Shown: one piece after another, positions 25,741 to 35,140 of the stretch
Numbering within the stretch: position 1 is the stretch's first letter
Layout: every line of letters begins with the position of its first letter
Assembly (NCBI GenBank): GCA_050246795.1
Contig: JBFWVJ010000002.1
Coordinates: 62,001-126,000, forward strand
Direction of reading: 5' to 3'
DNA length: 64,000 nt
From: JBFWVJ01 sp050246795
GTDB taxonomy: Bacteria > Patescibacteriota > Gracilibacteria > JAUYGZ01
Notes under the pieces: generated by a model
The model's database searches: none
What the model saw: only the letters and a program-made list of their open reading frames with translations
What the model was told of the DNA's origin: nothing
Position numbers and translations under genes: made by a program

Positions 25741-27192
25741 ATGGCACATAACACTCCAGAGAGGAAACTCACCGAAGCAGAAGTTGCCAGGCTAAATGAA
25801 ACACAAGCGTTCTTTCAGGCATCTCTTAAAAAAAATGTGGAGAGGAACAATACTGATCCTGCGATGTTGGCTTTGATCGCCCTCGAAAGAAGGCGGATTA
25901 ACGAGATCCAGCAGCTTTTAAACGCCAATTCTTCTCATCTATCTCTCACTGCTCCTCCGTCTCCTCCACCTACCACCCCGCCCAACCCCCCTGCCACTCA
26001 GGCTGATTTACAGACCATCTATGAACTACTCGGTGAACTGACCGATACCATAGCTGAGAGAGACTCCTTCGTTCGCTTGGAAGAACGCTTCCAATTCCGG
26101 AGATTGCTCACTGAGCTATTGGGTGAAGCTCCTCACAATGTCTCTCCGGAACTTCTGCCATCATTCCGAGGAATGGCTGCATCTGGACCTGATGTCGCCG
26201 CTCAGACGAGGGGAGATAGTGCTGGGGAAACGAGAACATCATCAGTACCCCTAGAAGTGCCGGCTGCAGATCTCCCTGATATTCAAGCTGCTACTTCGAT
26301 TCGTGCTCAGCGTCGTCGTGAAAAAAAAGCTCCTGTTATCAATGGCATTGAGGCCGCGCAAGCATTGTTTCTTGAGAAGAAAGAGCCAGAAGCGAGACGA
26401 GTTGATGACGCTAAAGATCAGTTGCGGAACCTGTTGGAAACCGTGGAAAAAGAGGCTGGTTTAGCCTATTTGGCTGAATTTATCAAAAAAACACTCAGGC
26501 ACTTGGAGCTCTTGAGCGGAGAGGAATTAACTGATGAAGAAAAGCAGCAGCTCGATGATATGAACTCTGAAGCGGACACAGTTTCCGAGTCAGCCTCCGA
26601 TGATCAAAAAGAAGCGATTTTAGCCCTTTCAAAGGCCGCTGAACGACTTCGAGGCGCGAAAAAGGCAGAAACCCCTGAGTCGCTTCGACAACTTTTTACG
26701 GCCTATGATCGACTTTCTTCTGATGCGAAGTCAAAGCTCCCCCATGCCAGTATGTTTTTGAAAGGGGAGAGGATCACCACACCAGATCAATCTGAAAGAG
26801 CTTTCTTCCAGGAAACCCTTCATGAAATCGTGAAACTCGTTTATCTCGAATGGCCACTCGACCTGTCCGCTCTTCATCACCTCCAACAAGACTTGTCTGC
26901 ACGTGTGAGAACCTTTGAATCATCAGGACTCATCTCATTTTTCTCACAAGCAGAGGATGTACTAGGTGAAATCGCGGAGCTCAACAAGATCATCGCCCGA
27001 AAATTGGAGAAGTTTCATGGGCCAAAGAGGAAGGGTTTAAATCAAACTTTGTCACGGAGTGCCAAGGATATCATCTTGAAAATGATGACCGCCCATGGTC
27101 TGTGGGGATTGGATCTTAAAAGAGAAACGGCTAAAATCCTGTATAACGACAGCATCGAGCTGGCTCAGAAGGCTTTCTACCTCTTAGATTGA
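25741..27192 (+). CDS. Array gene P5: helical protein with proline-rich linker (483 aa)
   Basis: Unrecognised. Residues 1-70 are helical (LTEAEVARLNETQAFFQASL); 75-96 form a proline-rich linker (TAPPSPPPTTPPNPP); 97-170 helical; 170-210 a second low-complexity hinge ending in QRRREKKAPVINGIE; and the rest is a long alpha-helical region without transmembrane segments. Like its neighbours it is predicted cytoplasmic or at least lacks a signal peptide. The ATG at 25741 follows a good promoter closely. Function unknown. Confidence 0.8.
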   Translation: MAHNTPERKLTEAEVARLNETQAFFQASLKKNVERNNTDPAMLALIALERRRINEIQQLLNANSSHLSLTAPPSPPPTTPPNPPATQADLQTIYELLGELTDTIAERDSFVRLEERFQFRRLLTELLGEAPHNVSPELLPSFRGMAASGPDVAAQTRGDSAGETRTSSVPLEVPAADLPDIQAATSIRAQRRREKKAPVINGIEAAQALFLEKKEPEARRVDDAKDQLRNLLETVEKEAGLAYLAEFIKKTLRHLELLSGEELTDEEKQQLDDMNSEADTVSESASDDQKEAILALSKAAERLRGAKKAETPESLRQLFTAYDRLSSDAKSKLPHASMFLKGERITTPDQSERAFFQETLHEIVKLVYLEWPLDLSALHHLQQDLSARVRTFESSGLISFFSQAEDVLGEIAELNKIIARKLEKFHGPKRKGLNQTLSRSAKDIILKMMTAHGLWGLDLKRETAKILYNDSIELAQKAFYLLD

Positions 27193-27241
27193 CTTTTTGG
27201 TAGAACTGGTGTAGACTCCTGTCTCTTAACCTCAGGAACGT

Positions 27242-29086
27242 ATGTCTCAACCTGGTCATGGCCTCGGCTTGCGGTATCGTTTTGAACACGACGATATTCC
27301 CGTCGCTGTCGATGGGAAATTGCAAACACCTCCAACGGAAGCAGAAAAAGCAGCCGTACTTCAACAATTAGTGGAGGGTCTTAATGGAGCATTAGCTCCG
27401 TTTACAGCGATTTCTTCTGGGATTGAGTCGGTCAGAAACCAGATCAATCCTGTCCTTGGCGCTGAATTTAGCTCCGTGGTAGATTTGGTGGGGAACATAA
27501 ATAAAGCACGACAGGAACGAGGGGAGATAGATTCCCCGGTAGCATCGGAATCAACTGATGCGGTGAAGCAACGATTGGAAGGAAAAAAGCTGTTGAAAGA
27601 TGCCCTTCAGGCGAATCTGGGTGATATCGAACTTGGCAAGGGGCTCCGAACAGCTATTACCAATGCCGTCGCCCAGATCAAAGAAGAAACCAGCTACAAT
27701 GCCGCTGTTCGACATGAAATCGGGGATGACAATGACCCTTCCGCGATGTTTTTGGACGCGAATATGAAGGCTGAAGAAGCCATTCGTGCTGCCTTAGAAG
27801 CTGCATTAGCCGACATACAAAGCGGCTCTGAAGGATCCACCATTGATCTGATCACCGGGAGAGAGGCTGAACTTCAGACCCAATTGGTATCTCTGGCTCG
27901 AGAAATAGCCGACCTCGAAAAGATGTATCGGGACCAATCAGACCTTGATGGCCGAAAGAAGGTCGCCGCTGAAAAGTTGGAAAGGCTTCAAAAACTTCTC
28001 ATGCAGCTCCAAGAGCCTCTGAATGGCCTCAAAAACCTCACAGGTTCGATTGAGGAAGTCCGACAGCACGTGGGTCAGATAGGAGTTGAGTTGCAAATTC
28101 TCCAGCAGCCGTCTCAAATCCTGACCCTACCCGAAAACGTTTTGGAAGAACTCGCGGCAGAACTGAATCGGACCTATGATGAACTTTGTGATCTTTTGAT
28201 CGGGTTTTATCGCACATCAGCCCAGAAATTGTACAAAGCATTTTATGCTGCCGAAACGAGAGACCATAGAGCCGCTGAAGCGAGCATGGACGCCAGCAAT
28301 GCAGCGTTGCTGAAGCTTCTGCCAGATGCATTGAAAGCCGATCTTTTTCCTTTGGAAGCAGAGCTCCAAAAGCTCAAAGGAAAGCGCATCACCGCTGGGA
28401 CCCTCAAGCACGGGGAACAAAAGGCGATTGATGCTTTTTTCCAGCGTCATGCTTCTGGAACGCCTTTTGATGGCCTCAGCTTCCCTGAAATCGTTCAGCT
28501 CTTGAAGAGAGAGAAATTTGCAGAACTCTCTGCTAACATCACACAAAAGCCAGCTGCCACTGGTCTCTTGATGATTAAACTCCGACAAATCGAATCAGGA
28601 AAAAGCGAATTGGAACAGCAACTGGAAGCCCGTCTCCAGAAAGCTGCCGCCCGGTTCAAGTCCTTTATGCTTTCCAAGGTCGGTCCAGCTACTTTGCAGC
28701 AAGACCTGCCTGGCAAAATTCGAGGAAAGGATGAAACAGCGCCTCTTCGCACCCAATATCGATCACTTGAAAACCAATTGGTAGAAACCGCTCTACTGCC
28801 TTTGATGAAGACCTTGGTGCCATCAGCTGAAGCTGAGGTACTCGAGAAACTCCAGGCAGGCCACGGGACACGTAGCTTGCGCGTAACGCTTGGTGATCAG
28901 ATCTTTGTCCTCAGTAGTACGGCGCGAAAAGAGGGGGAAGGATTTGCAAGAGATTACCAAATCAACACGAAGCATCCGTCCCAGGCTGGTGATCCGTCTT
29001 TGATCTCTGCCATGGGCTCATTGATCGACCATCTCCGACGTGGAGATGCAGCGGCAATAGTCCAGGTCGCTGAAATTACTTCGTAA
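27242..29086 (+). CDS. Array gene P6: helical/coiled-coil protein (614 aa)
   Basis: Unrecognised 614-residue protein. A short N-terminal stretch GLGLRYRFEHDDIPVAVDGK looks beta-like; the remainder is helical with coiled-coil segments about 200-300 (ELQTQLVSLAREIADLEKMY) and 430-480. Two QLE/LEQ-rich regions suggest oligomerisation. It lies 49 bp after P5 and 45 bp before P7. No catalytic motif or membrane helix is visible. Confidence 0.8.
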   Translation: MSQPGHGLGLRYRFEHDDIPVAVDGKLQTPPTEAEKAAVLQQLVEGLNGALAPFTAISSGIESVRNQINPVLGAEFSSVVDLVGNINKARQERGEIDSPVASESTDAVKQRLEGKKLLKDALQANLGDIELGKGLRTAITNAVAQIKEETSYNAAVRHEIGDDNDPSAMFLDANMKAEEAIRAALEAALADIQSGSEGSTIDLITGREAELQTQLVSLAREIADLEKMYRDQSDLDGRKKVAAEKLERLQKLLMQLQEPLNGLKNLTGSIEEVRQHVGQIGVELQILQQPSQILTLPENVLEELAAELNRTYDELCDLLIGFYRTSAQKLYKAFYAAETRDHRAAEASMDASNAALLKLLPDALKADLFPLEAELQKLKGKRITAGTLKHGEQKAIDAFFQRHASGTPFDGLSFPEIVQLLKREKFAELSANITQKPAATGLLMIKLRQIESGKSELEQQLEARLQKAAARFKSFMLSKVGPATLQQDLPGKIRGKDETAPLRTQYRSLENQLVETALLPLMKTLVPSAEAEVLEKLQAGHGTRSLRVTLGDQIFVLSSTARKEGEGFARDYQINTKHPSQAGDPSLISAMGSLIDHLRRGDAAAIVQVAEITS

Positions 29087-29131
29087 AGAAGAGCCTTGAA
29101 TCCCTCTTTCCTTCCCAAGCGTGCAGTCTCG

Positions 29132-31993
29132 ATGACACATCCTGATGGCCTTCGTTTGGGCACTGGTTCAGGAAATCCTTCTTCTCACGGCGAAAAAGTG
29201 CTGCAAGGTCTTCAAAGCGAAGTAGAAGGAGCTTTGGAATACACTCGCGCGAACCCTCAATTAGTTCCCAAGTTGTTTATGACCGAACTTCAGGAGTTTT
29301 GTGCTGCGCTTTCCGAACACATCGACGAAGCTGAAGACCGACTTCAGGGTTTTGAAAAAGAATACTCCCGACGATTTCAGGTACGCTTGTCCAAGAGAGA
29401 GGCTCTTTTGCGTGAACAAAGCTACCAAACAGCGATGGAGGAAGCCCGAGATGATGCTCCTGAACCATTCAAAGCAAAAGACTTCAAAGACCGAATGTTG
29501 GATCAGATGACGGAGAGCTTGATGAAGCGTCAGGATGAAGCCGTCAAAAAACTCGAGCAAGACGTCTATCACAGCACTCGTAGAGTGTTGGAATTTGTGA
29601 CGAATACGAGATTCCGCAAGAGAGAACCCAATATCGAAGTCACTCCAGAACTGATCACAACCATCGATGATGATGGTATCCAACGCCTCGCTCAGGAAGC
29701 GCGTCAAGACCTCGAACAGCGACTGGCAGCCTTTCGACAAAAACTTGCTGATAAACGCGAACTTCATGCTCGATATTTAGCCCGTGATCACTCTGCTGTT
29801 TTTCGCCCGATATTGGAAAGCGTCCGGAATAAGTTGTATGAACTAACCGAGCTGCTTTCCCAAGGAGTAAGAGATTCAAAAGAGGAAATCAATCGTCAGG
29901 TGGCCGCCAGATCCGATCAGCTCGTTCATGAGCTGCAGCACCGCCTGACGGAAACAGCTGCCCTTCGCCGGGAAATCGAACGGCTTACTCATGCTCTCGA
30001 AACTCAGCAAGCCACTCATGAACAGGCCACGCAAGCTGCTGAAGAGCTGTATTCCCGTGAACAAGCCAGAGTTCTGGAATTGGAAGTCCTGCTGAAAGAC
30101 CAAGTCAGTGCGTCTCGCGGCTTTCAAGGTCAGGTCGCCAGTACTTTTAAACACATGAGTGAGCAATTGGCAGATGAACGAATCAAGGCTCAACGGGCTG
30201 AAGAGGCGGCAGCTGACCTCCGAGAAGACCTTCAAAGCCAGCAAAGAAAGGAACAGGAAAACCGTCACCACGCGGAAGTCCTTCGCTCACGACTCATTGA
30301 TATCGAACGTGAATGGAAAACGGTGCGCGAAAATCGTGCCAGCGAAACAACACATCATGCATTCTTAGCCCGAGTACGCAGCATTTTGCCGCTTTTCATG
30401 AGCCTTACATCCCAGCAACAACAGCTGTTGCTTTCTGAAACGGGCTTTTTTGTTCGACTTTTGGATCATTTCCAACAATGGTCCATTCAGCAGCAACAAC
30501 GAGAGTATCAATCGCAAGAACACCATCGAGGATGGAAAGAGCAGATGGAAGTCGTTGACAGGAGGCTGTCGGAAGAGACACAGAAGAGAAAGGATGCTCA
30601 AGCTGAAGCAGACCGCCTTCAGGAAGACATTCTGTCCTTAAAGAAGAGGCTTTCCACAGTACTGGAAGCGCATCAAAAGAGCCTGAGCCGGCATCGCCTC
30701 ACAGCTGCCGAATCAGAACAAACCATTGCCGAACTCGAGCAATTGGCCGTTCAATCGAATACAAAAATCACCGCTCAGACCAAGATCATTGCTGAACATC
30801 GAGCCGAAGTGGAAGACCTCCGAAAACAGATCAGAGATCTTCGAGCGAACCAGCAAACGACCATTTCTATCGTGGAACACCACCAGCGGCTGACCGAGAT
30901 GCAGGCTGAACTCGATCGAGTAAGACAAGAACGGGATGACGCTATGGCCGCAGGAGACTCGTTGGGAACACAACTGTCTCGACAAGAACAGGCCCATCAA
31001 CAGCAAGTGACCCTACTGAACCATCGTCAGTCGGGACTGCAACGCTCACTACAAGAGACCCGCGACCAATGGCAAGCAAGCATTGAGCGAGGAGACTTCC
31101 TCGAAAACCGGATCACACAGCTTCAATCTGACCTGACGCGACTCCGAAATGATCTCTCATCTGCGGAAAAAGCACGAGAAACTCTCTCACAAGAGCTGAT
31201 TCAATCCCAGGGGAGAGTCCAAGGCCTGGAAAAGGGCATCGTGGTTCAGCGTGAAAGCGAGGTTCGTTTGAGGAAGCGGTTGGAGACCCTTCAGCGGGAA
31301 CTGGCCGAAGTGCGTGGGGCTTTGGTGGAGGAAAAAGGTGCGAAGGGCAATGTAGAAAAGCGAGCCTCACATCTCGCCAGTAACCTGGAACTGATCGAAG
31401 CGCAAATGGAACACGTTCTTTCGACCACCTTGCGACGGAAGATCATTTCATTGGCCAATCTCGGCCATGCTTTGCAATTGAAAAAAACTGTCTTTTTCAA
31501 GCTCTTGAGCGCGGTGCTGACTCCTGAAGTGCTGAAAGACTTCGCAACCTGGGTCCAGTTAAAAAAATACGCTCAACGACTGGAACAGGATGCATACGCC
31601 GTTTTTCTCGAATTCGGGGAGAACCCTCAACTCTCTGAGAAAACCTCGCGCAGCCTGTGCTTTTCACTCGAGGGCAGTTTGATCGAAGACCAGTTGGAAG
31701 TCGCCCTTCGATCATTCCATCACATTCGAAGTCCGAGACAGGGGACGTTTGATCTGACCGCTTACGACATCAACGAAGACGCGATCCGGTTTCTTGAAGA
31801 ACGCTTTTCAAAAGATGATTTCAAACAACTCGTGGAAAAAATAATCCGTCTTCGATGCGGGATCGAACATCAGGGACAGTTCTGGATTCTGTCACGGATT
31901 CAAAACTTTCGAGAAGTCATTCCCCGTGCCATCCTGCAGGGAGTGGAAGATAGCCTGAGTCCGCTCTTGCGTCAGCGGCAGAACATCGGTTAG
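29132..31993 (+). CDS. Array gene P7: long coiled-coil protein (about 953 aa)
   Basis: Starts at ATG 29132 (MTHPDGLRLGTGSG); a TTG 36 bp upstream would extend it. Almost the whole chain from residue 40 to 790 is heptad-rich coiled coil (for example RLTETAALRREIERLTHALE, ERKAREALSQ-like blocks), reminiscent of SMC, myosin-tail or TolA-type rods, but with no nucleotide-binding head. The final about 170 residues form a separate globular region (SFHHIRSPRQGTFDLTAYDI; DQFWIL-like segment near the end). A rod with a C-terminal head suggests a scaffold or tether. Function unknown. Confidence 0.82.
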   Translation: MTHPDGLRLGTGSGNPSSHGEKVLQGLQSEVEGALEYTRANPQLVPKLFMTELQEFCAALSEHIDEAEDRLQGFEKEYSRRFQVRLSKREALLREQSYQTAMEEARDDAPEPFKAKDFKDRMLDQMTESLMKRQDEAVKKLEQDVYHSTRRVLEFVTNTRFRKREPNIEVTPELITTIDDDGIQRLAQEARQDLEQRLAAFRQKLADKRELHARYLARDHSAVFRPILESVRNKLYELTELLSQGVRDSKEEINRQVAARSDQLVHELQHRLTETAALRREIERLTHALETQQATHEQATQAAEELYSREQARVLELEVLLKDQVSASRGFQGQVASTFKHMSEQLADERIKAQRAEEAAADLREDLQSQQRKEQENRHHAEVLRSRLIDIEREWKTVRENRASETTHHAFLARVRSILPLFMSLTSQQQQLLLSETGFFVRLLDHFQQWSIQQQQREYQSQEHHRGWKEQMEVVDRRLSEETQKRKDAQAEADRLQEDILSLKKRLSTVLEAHQKSLSRHRLTAAESEQTIAELEQLAVQSNTKITAQTKIIAEHRAEVEDLRKQIRDLRANQQTTISIVEHHQRLTEMQAELDRVRQERDDAMAAGDSLGTQLSRQEQAHQQQVTLLNHRQSGLQRSLQETRDQWQASIERGDFLENRITQLQSDLTRLRNDLSSAEKARETLSQELIQSQGRVQGLEKGIVVQRESEVRLRKRLETLQRELAEVRGALVEEKGAKGNVEKRASHLASNLELIEAQMEHVLSTTLRRKIISLANLGHALQLKKTVFFKLLSAVLTPEVLKDFATWVQLKKYAQRLEQDAYAVFLEFGENPQLSEKTSRSLCFSLEGSLIEDQLEVALRSFHHIRSPRQGTFDLTAYDINEDAIRFLEERFSKDDFKQLVEKIIRLRCGIEHQGQFWILSRIQNFREVIPRAILQGVEDSLSPLLRQRQNIG

Positions 31994-32021
31994 AATGAAT
32001 ACTTAACGCCTATAATAGTCC

Positions 32022-33290
32022 ATGTCAACCCCCTCTCCAGACCGTGCCGAGCAAGCGAGGAATCCAGAGCAGCTCCGGCAAAAAATTGCCGCACTGCGAA
32101 GGAATCCTGTCGGATTGATCGATCGGCTCAACGATGAAGTCATGGCTGACATTACTGATTTGCTAAAGCGGATAAAGAACTCGAGAATCAGTCCTGGAGT
32201 CGTCGTGAACGGGCAGTACTTTCATCATTGTCAGATCAGTGGCCCGATCAATCCGAGCGGGGAAGCTCCACGTACGACACCCCCAGCGCCATCGGCACCT
32301 CCTGATCGACCGAAAGATGAGCCAGATAAGCCAATTCCTCCCGCTCCACCCTCGACTTCTTGTGAAAAAAACAGAGAGCCTGAAGCCTCAAAGCCAAGAG
32401 AAGCTGATCGACCAGTAGTTGCTTCCTCTGGAGGAAATCCAGAAAGGAAACCCGATCTTGAAGAGGCGGACCGAGTTAGTGTCCTCACCGTACCTACGGT
32501 AGATGAAGAAGGAAAAAAAGATACTCTGGGTCCTGAGGCGACTTCATCATTAGTTACACTTCGACAACAAAAGGCATCAAGGCAACTTGAAGACGAAAAA
32601 CACCAGCAAGATATCGAGTCACTTTTGGAGGACATCCGAGTTCTTCCACATTTACAGGGGTTTTATGAACAGTTGGATCATCGGGATAAACGGGCAGATC
32701 TCTTGCAGCGAATGTCCGTGGTTTTTGAGGAGAGAGCGATCGGTGGGATCTCATCTCCATCCACCTTGGCTGATTTTGCAGCTTTTTTGAAAACCCTTGG
32801 GTCCGAGGACCTGACCATCTTACGAAGCGCCTTGGAAAAAGTACGGGAGGAGGGGGTGATGGTGCGGTTTGATTTTGAAGCGATCGACGCTGAGCGCCGC
32901 TCTCTGCTTGATGCATCAGATATACGCTTCTACTCCAAACAACAGCTCAAGCAATTTCGAATGGATGCGGTCGATGCGATCAAAGAATCCGCGGGAATTA
33001 CGAAACTTGATGAGTTGCCATCGTTCGGTGAAGGAACTGGATTGAGAGACGATTTAGTTCTACGAGGGTTTTTCTCAGGCATGGTCCCTGAGAATGCCGA
33101 CTATGAGGTCCTGACCGCGAATGTGCTGGTACTGCAAAAAGCACTTCAAAAAAACATCATTAATCCGTCAAAGCTAAATGGATTCACTCCGGGAAAGTCC
33201 TTGGTGTTTTATATCCGAAAAAATCGACACATTTTTGCCCTGCAGCAATCCGAAAAAGGCCCACCTCTCTGCCTCAACCCAGAACATTGA
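32022..33290 (+). CDS. Array gene P8: helical protein with disordered Pro-rich segment (422 aa)
   Basis: Unrecognised. Residues 1-65 are helical (NPEQLRQKIAALRRNPVGLI); about 75-165 is a Pro/Glu/Ser-rich disordered segment (APSAPPDRPKDEPDKPIPPA); residues 190-420 are helical with a final basic-hydrophobic part (GKSLVFYIRKNRHIFALQQS). The design of helical ends joined by a flexible linker is shared with P5 and P9. No membrane segment. It ends before a small promoter for P9. Confidence 0.78.
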   Translation: MSTPSPDRAEQARNPEQLRQKIAALRRNPVGLIDRLNDEVMADITDLLKRIKNSRISPGVVVNGQYFHHCQISGPINPSGEAPRTTPPAPSAPPDRPKDEPDKPIPPAPPSTSCEKNREPEASKPREADRPVVASSGGNPERKPDLEEADRVSVLTVPTVDEEGKKDTLGPEATSSLVTLRQQKASRQLEDEKHQQDIESLLEDIRVLPHLQGFYEQLDHRDKRADLLQRMSVVFEERAIGGISSPSTLADFAAFLKTLGSEDLTILRSALEKVREEGVMVRFDFEAIDAERRSLLDASDIRFYSKQQLKQFRMDAVDAIKESAGITKLDELPSFGEGTGLRDDLVLRGFFSGMVPENADYEVLTANVLVLQKALQKNIINPSKLNGFTPGKSLVFYIRKNRHIFALQQSEKGPPLCLNPEH

Positions 33291-33314
33291 CTTTTGACAC
33301 ACTTTATTTCTTAC

Positions 33315-33342
33315 TTGACTATAATTCCTGATCCGTTACAGT
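33315..33342 (+). promoter_or_regulatory. Possible promoter before array gene P9
   Basis: TTGACT at 33315-33320, 16-bp spacer, TACAGT at 33337-33342. An alternative is the TATAAT at 33320-33325, with the TTGACA at 33294-33299 at an over-long spacing. Confidence 0.4.
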
Positions 33343-33380
33343 AATTCCTTCCATTTTCATTATTCTTTCATTTCTTCTTT

Positions 33381-34961
33381 ATGGCTCCTACTTCGTCTCC
33401 TGCCACAATGGCACCGGGTCCTGATCGGGCGGCTGTTCGTGGAAAAATCGAACAAGGTGAGGCCCTTCAAAAACTTCTTTTGGGAAAGGCACAGGAAATC
33501 TTGCAACTGCTCAAGACCTTGCAAGGACTTTTGAGAGAAAACATGACGCGAGGAAAAGACTTTGAACACCTTTCTCAGCGTCTCGATGGACTCAAGCAAG
33601 TTTTGGAGATTCTCGATCAGATAAATGTTGACCTAAAATCCACCAATGATGAATCAAAATGGGTAAAGGTCGTATTTGATGGAGTAGATGCTATTCAAAA
33701 GTCTCTTCAATCCGTGAAAACAAACGGAAATGAAACGTTTTTCCAAGGACTTACGGACATCATTGGTCAAATGGCGGCTGTAGTAAAGGAAAGTGAAACG
33801 ATTGAGGATGACCTACTCCTTCCTAACAACATTGAGTTTGGGGTTGTCTATCCAAGGGTTCTGACGACCGAAAATGCACTCTTGGAAAAGGGATTCCCCA
33901 CTGAAGATGTACGATCGGAAGTGAAGAGTACGGTTCTCAAACTCCTCACTGCCGTTGGTGAAGAAGGTGAAAAAAGAGCAGAAACCATGTCACATGGAAC
34001 TAAACTGATCGGGGATTATCTTCTCCTTTTTGAACACCAACAGGCCCTCATAAAATCCATAGGAGAAGCAAAAAACACCTTTAACATTGATGAAGACAAA
34101 ATCCGTGCTGAACAAAAAGCCCACTATGATCAAAAACGACACGAAAGACGAGTCCAACTAAAAGATGAATTGGTTGCCATCACCCGTGAGAACTCTAATC
34201 CACCTAAAGCTTCACAGCTCGCACACGGAAACTGCCGTGATGATATTCGAAGGCTTGATGCTGAAGAAAAGAAGGCTGTACAAGAAGCCATCGATGAGGC
34301 TATCAAGAAAGCTGCTGAAGCCGCTGGAAATAGCGATTATCTAGAAAAAGTAACGGCACTTGAACAAGTGGAAGGAGATATTGAATATTTGCTTCGGTTC
34401 TTGCAGGTCGTCGCTGATATGAGCGAAAGTGTCAAAAAGGCAGTAGATAAGGTGCTTAATGGTAATGGCAAACGACCACAGGATCCGAACAGCGAAACGG
34501 TTGCCCTTATGCAGAATCTCAATATCCCAGAAGCTGAATTGGCTTTCGAAGAAATTAAGCCTTCAGCCACAGCAAGTCTTGGTACTCCAGTCGATGAAAT
34601 TGATGTGGCCGAGGTTGCTCGAAAGCTGGGATATACTGAGGATTTGAATAAGAAGTTGGTGGAGATCAGCATGAAGCATGCGCCATCTGATGGACCTTCA
34701 GATGCCCCATCTGAAGGGGGAGACATTGCTACGATGGATGAAGTGGCAGAAGCAGCTATGCCACGTCCAACAAGTACTCCAGAACTGTCAGAAGAACCAA
34801 ATATCACTGATGAAGATTCCGAAGAAGAAGATGAGGAAATTAAAGAGGACGAAGAAGCAGATGACGATCTTCCACCTCAAGTCAAAAGCCCATTTGAGAG
34901 TGATTTAGAAGACGATGAAGACGAAGTTGACCCTACGACTCCAACTACTCCAACTCCATAA
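33381..34961 (+). CDS. Array gene P9: helical protein with acidic C-terminal tail (526 aa)
   Basis: Unrecognised. Residues 20-430 are helical, with a coiled coil around 25-95 (LQKLLLGKAQEILQLLKTLQ). From about 440 it becomes disordered and very acidic (DEDSEEEDEEIKEDEEADDD) and ends in a Thr-Pro repeat. An acidic tail in the gene just before the kinase is also seen in the minus array (41685-42722), so P9 and M5 appear to be positional counterparts. Such tails are typical phosphorylation or basic-partner targets; that is inference. It closes the operon, before a terminator. Confidence 0.8.
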   Translation: MAPTSSPATMAPGPDRAAVRGKIEQGEALQKLLLGKAQEILQLLKTLQGLLRENMTRGKDFEHLSQRLDGLKQVLEILDQINVDLKSTNDESKWVKVVFDGVDAIQKSLQSVKTNGNETFFQGLTDIIGQMAAVVKESETIEDDLLLPNNIEFGVVYPRVLTTENALLEKGFPTEDVRSEVKSTVLKLLTAVGEEGEKRAETMSHGTKLIGDYLLLFEHQQALIKSIGEAKNTFNIDEDKIRAEQKAHYDQKRHERRVQLKDELVAITRENSNPPKASQLAHGNCRDDIRRLDAEEKKAVQEAIDEAIKKAAEAAGNSDYLEKVTALEQVEGDIEYLLRFLQVVADMSESVKKAVDKVLNGNGKRPQDPNSETVALMQNLNIPEAELAFEEIKPSATASLGTPVDEIDVAEVARKLGYTEDLNKKLVEISMKHAPSDGPSDAPSEGGDIATMDEVAEAAMPRPTSTPELSEEPNITDEDSEEEDEEIKEDEEADDDLPPQVKSPFESDLEDDEDEVDPTTPTTPTP

Positions 34962-34992
34962 TCGGATCGTCCTCATAAGTTTTCATTTTTTA

Positions 34993-35020
34993 TAAAACCC
35001 CCGCGATGCGGGGGTTTTAG
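34993..35020 (+). terminator. Terminator of the plus array, ahead of the kinase gene
   Basis: AAAACCCCCGC and GCGGGGGTTTT pair around GAT, with a T-run. It isolates the kinase gene from P9. Confidence 0.9.
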
Positions 35021-35140
35021 GTTCGGAATGGTGTATACTTCCTCAAGAGGTTATTATGAAGCTTTGATGAAGAAAACTAAGAATATTTTTGACTAAAAAT
35101 TATTTTATGGTATTTATCGATACCGTAATTGTTTCATTTC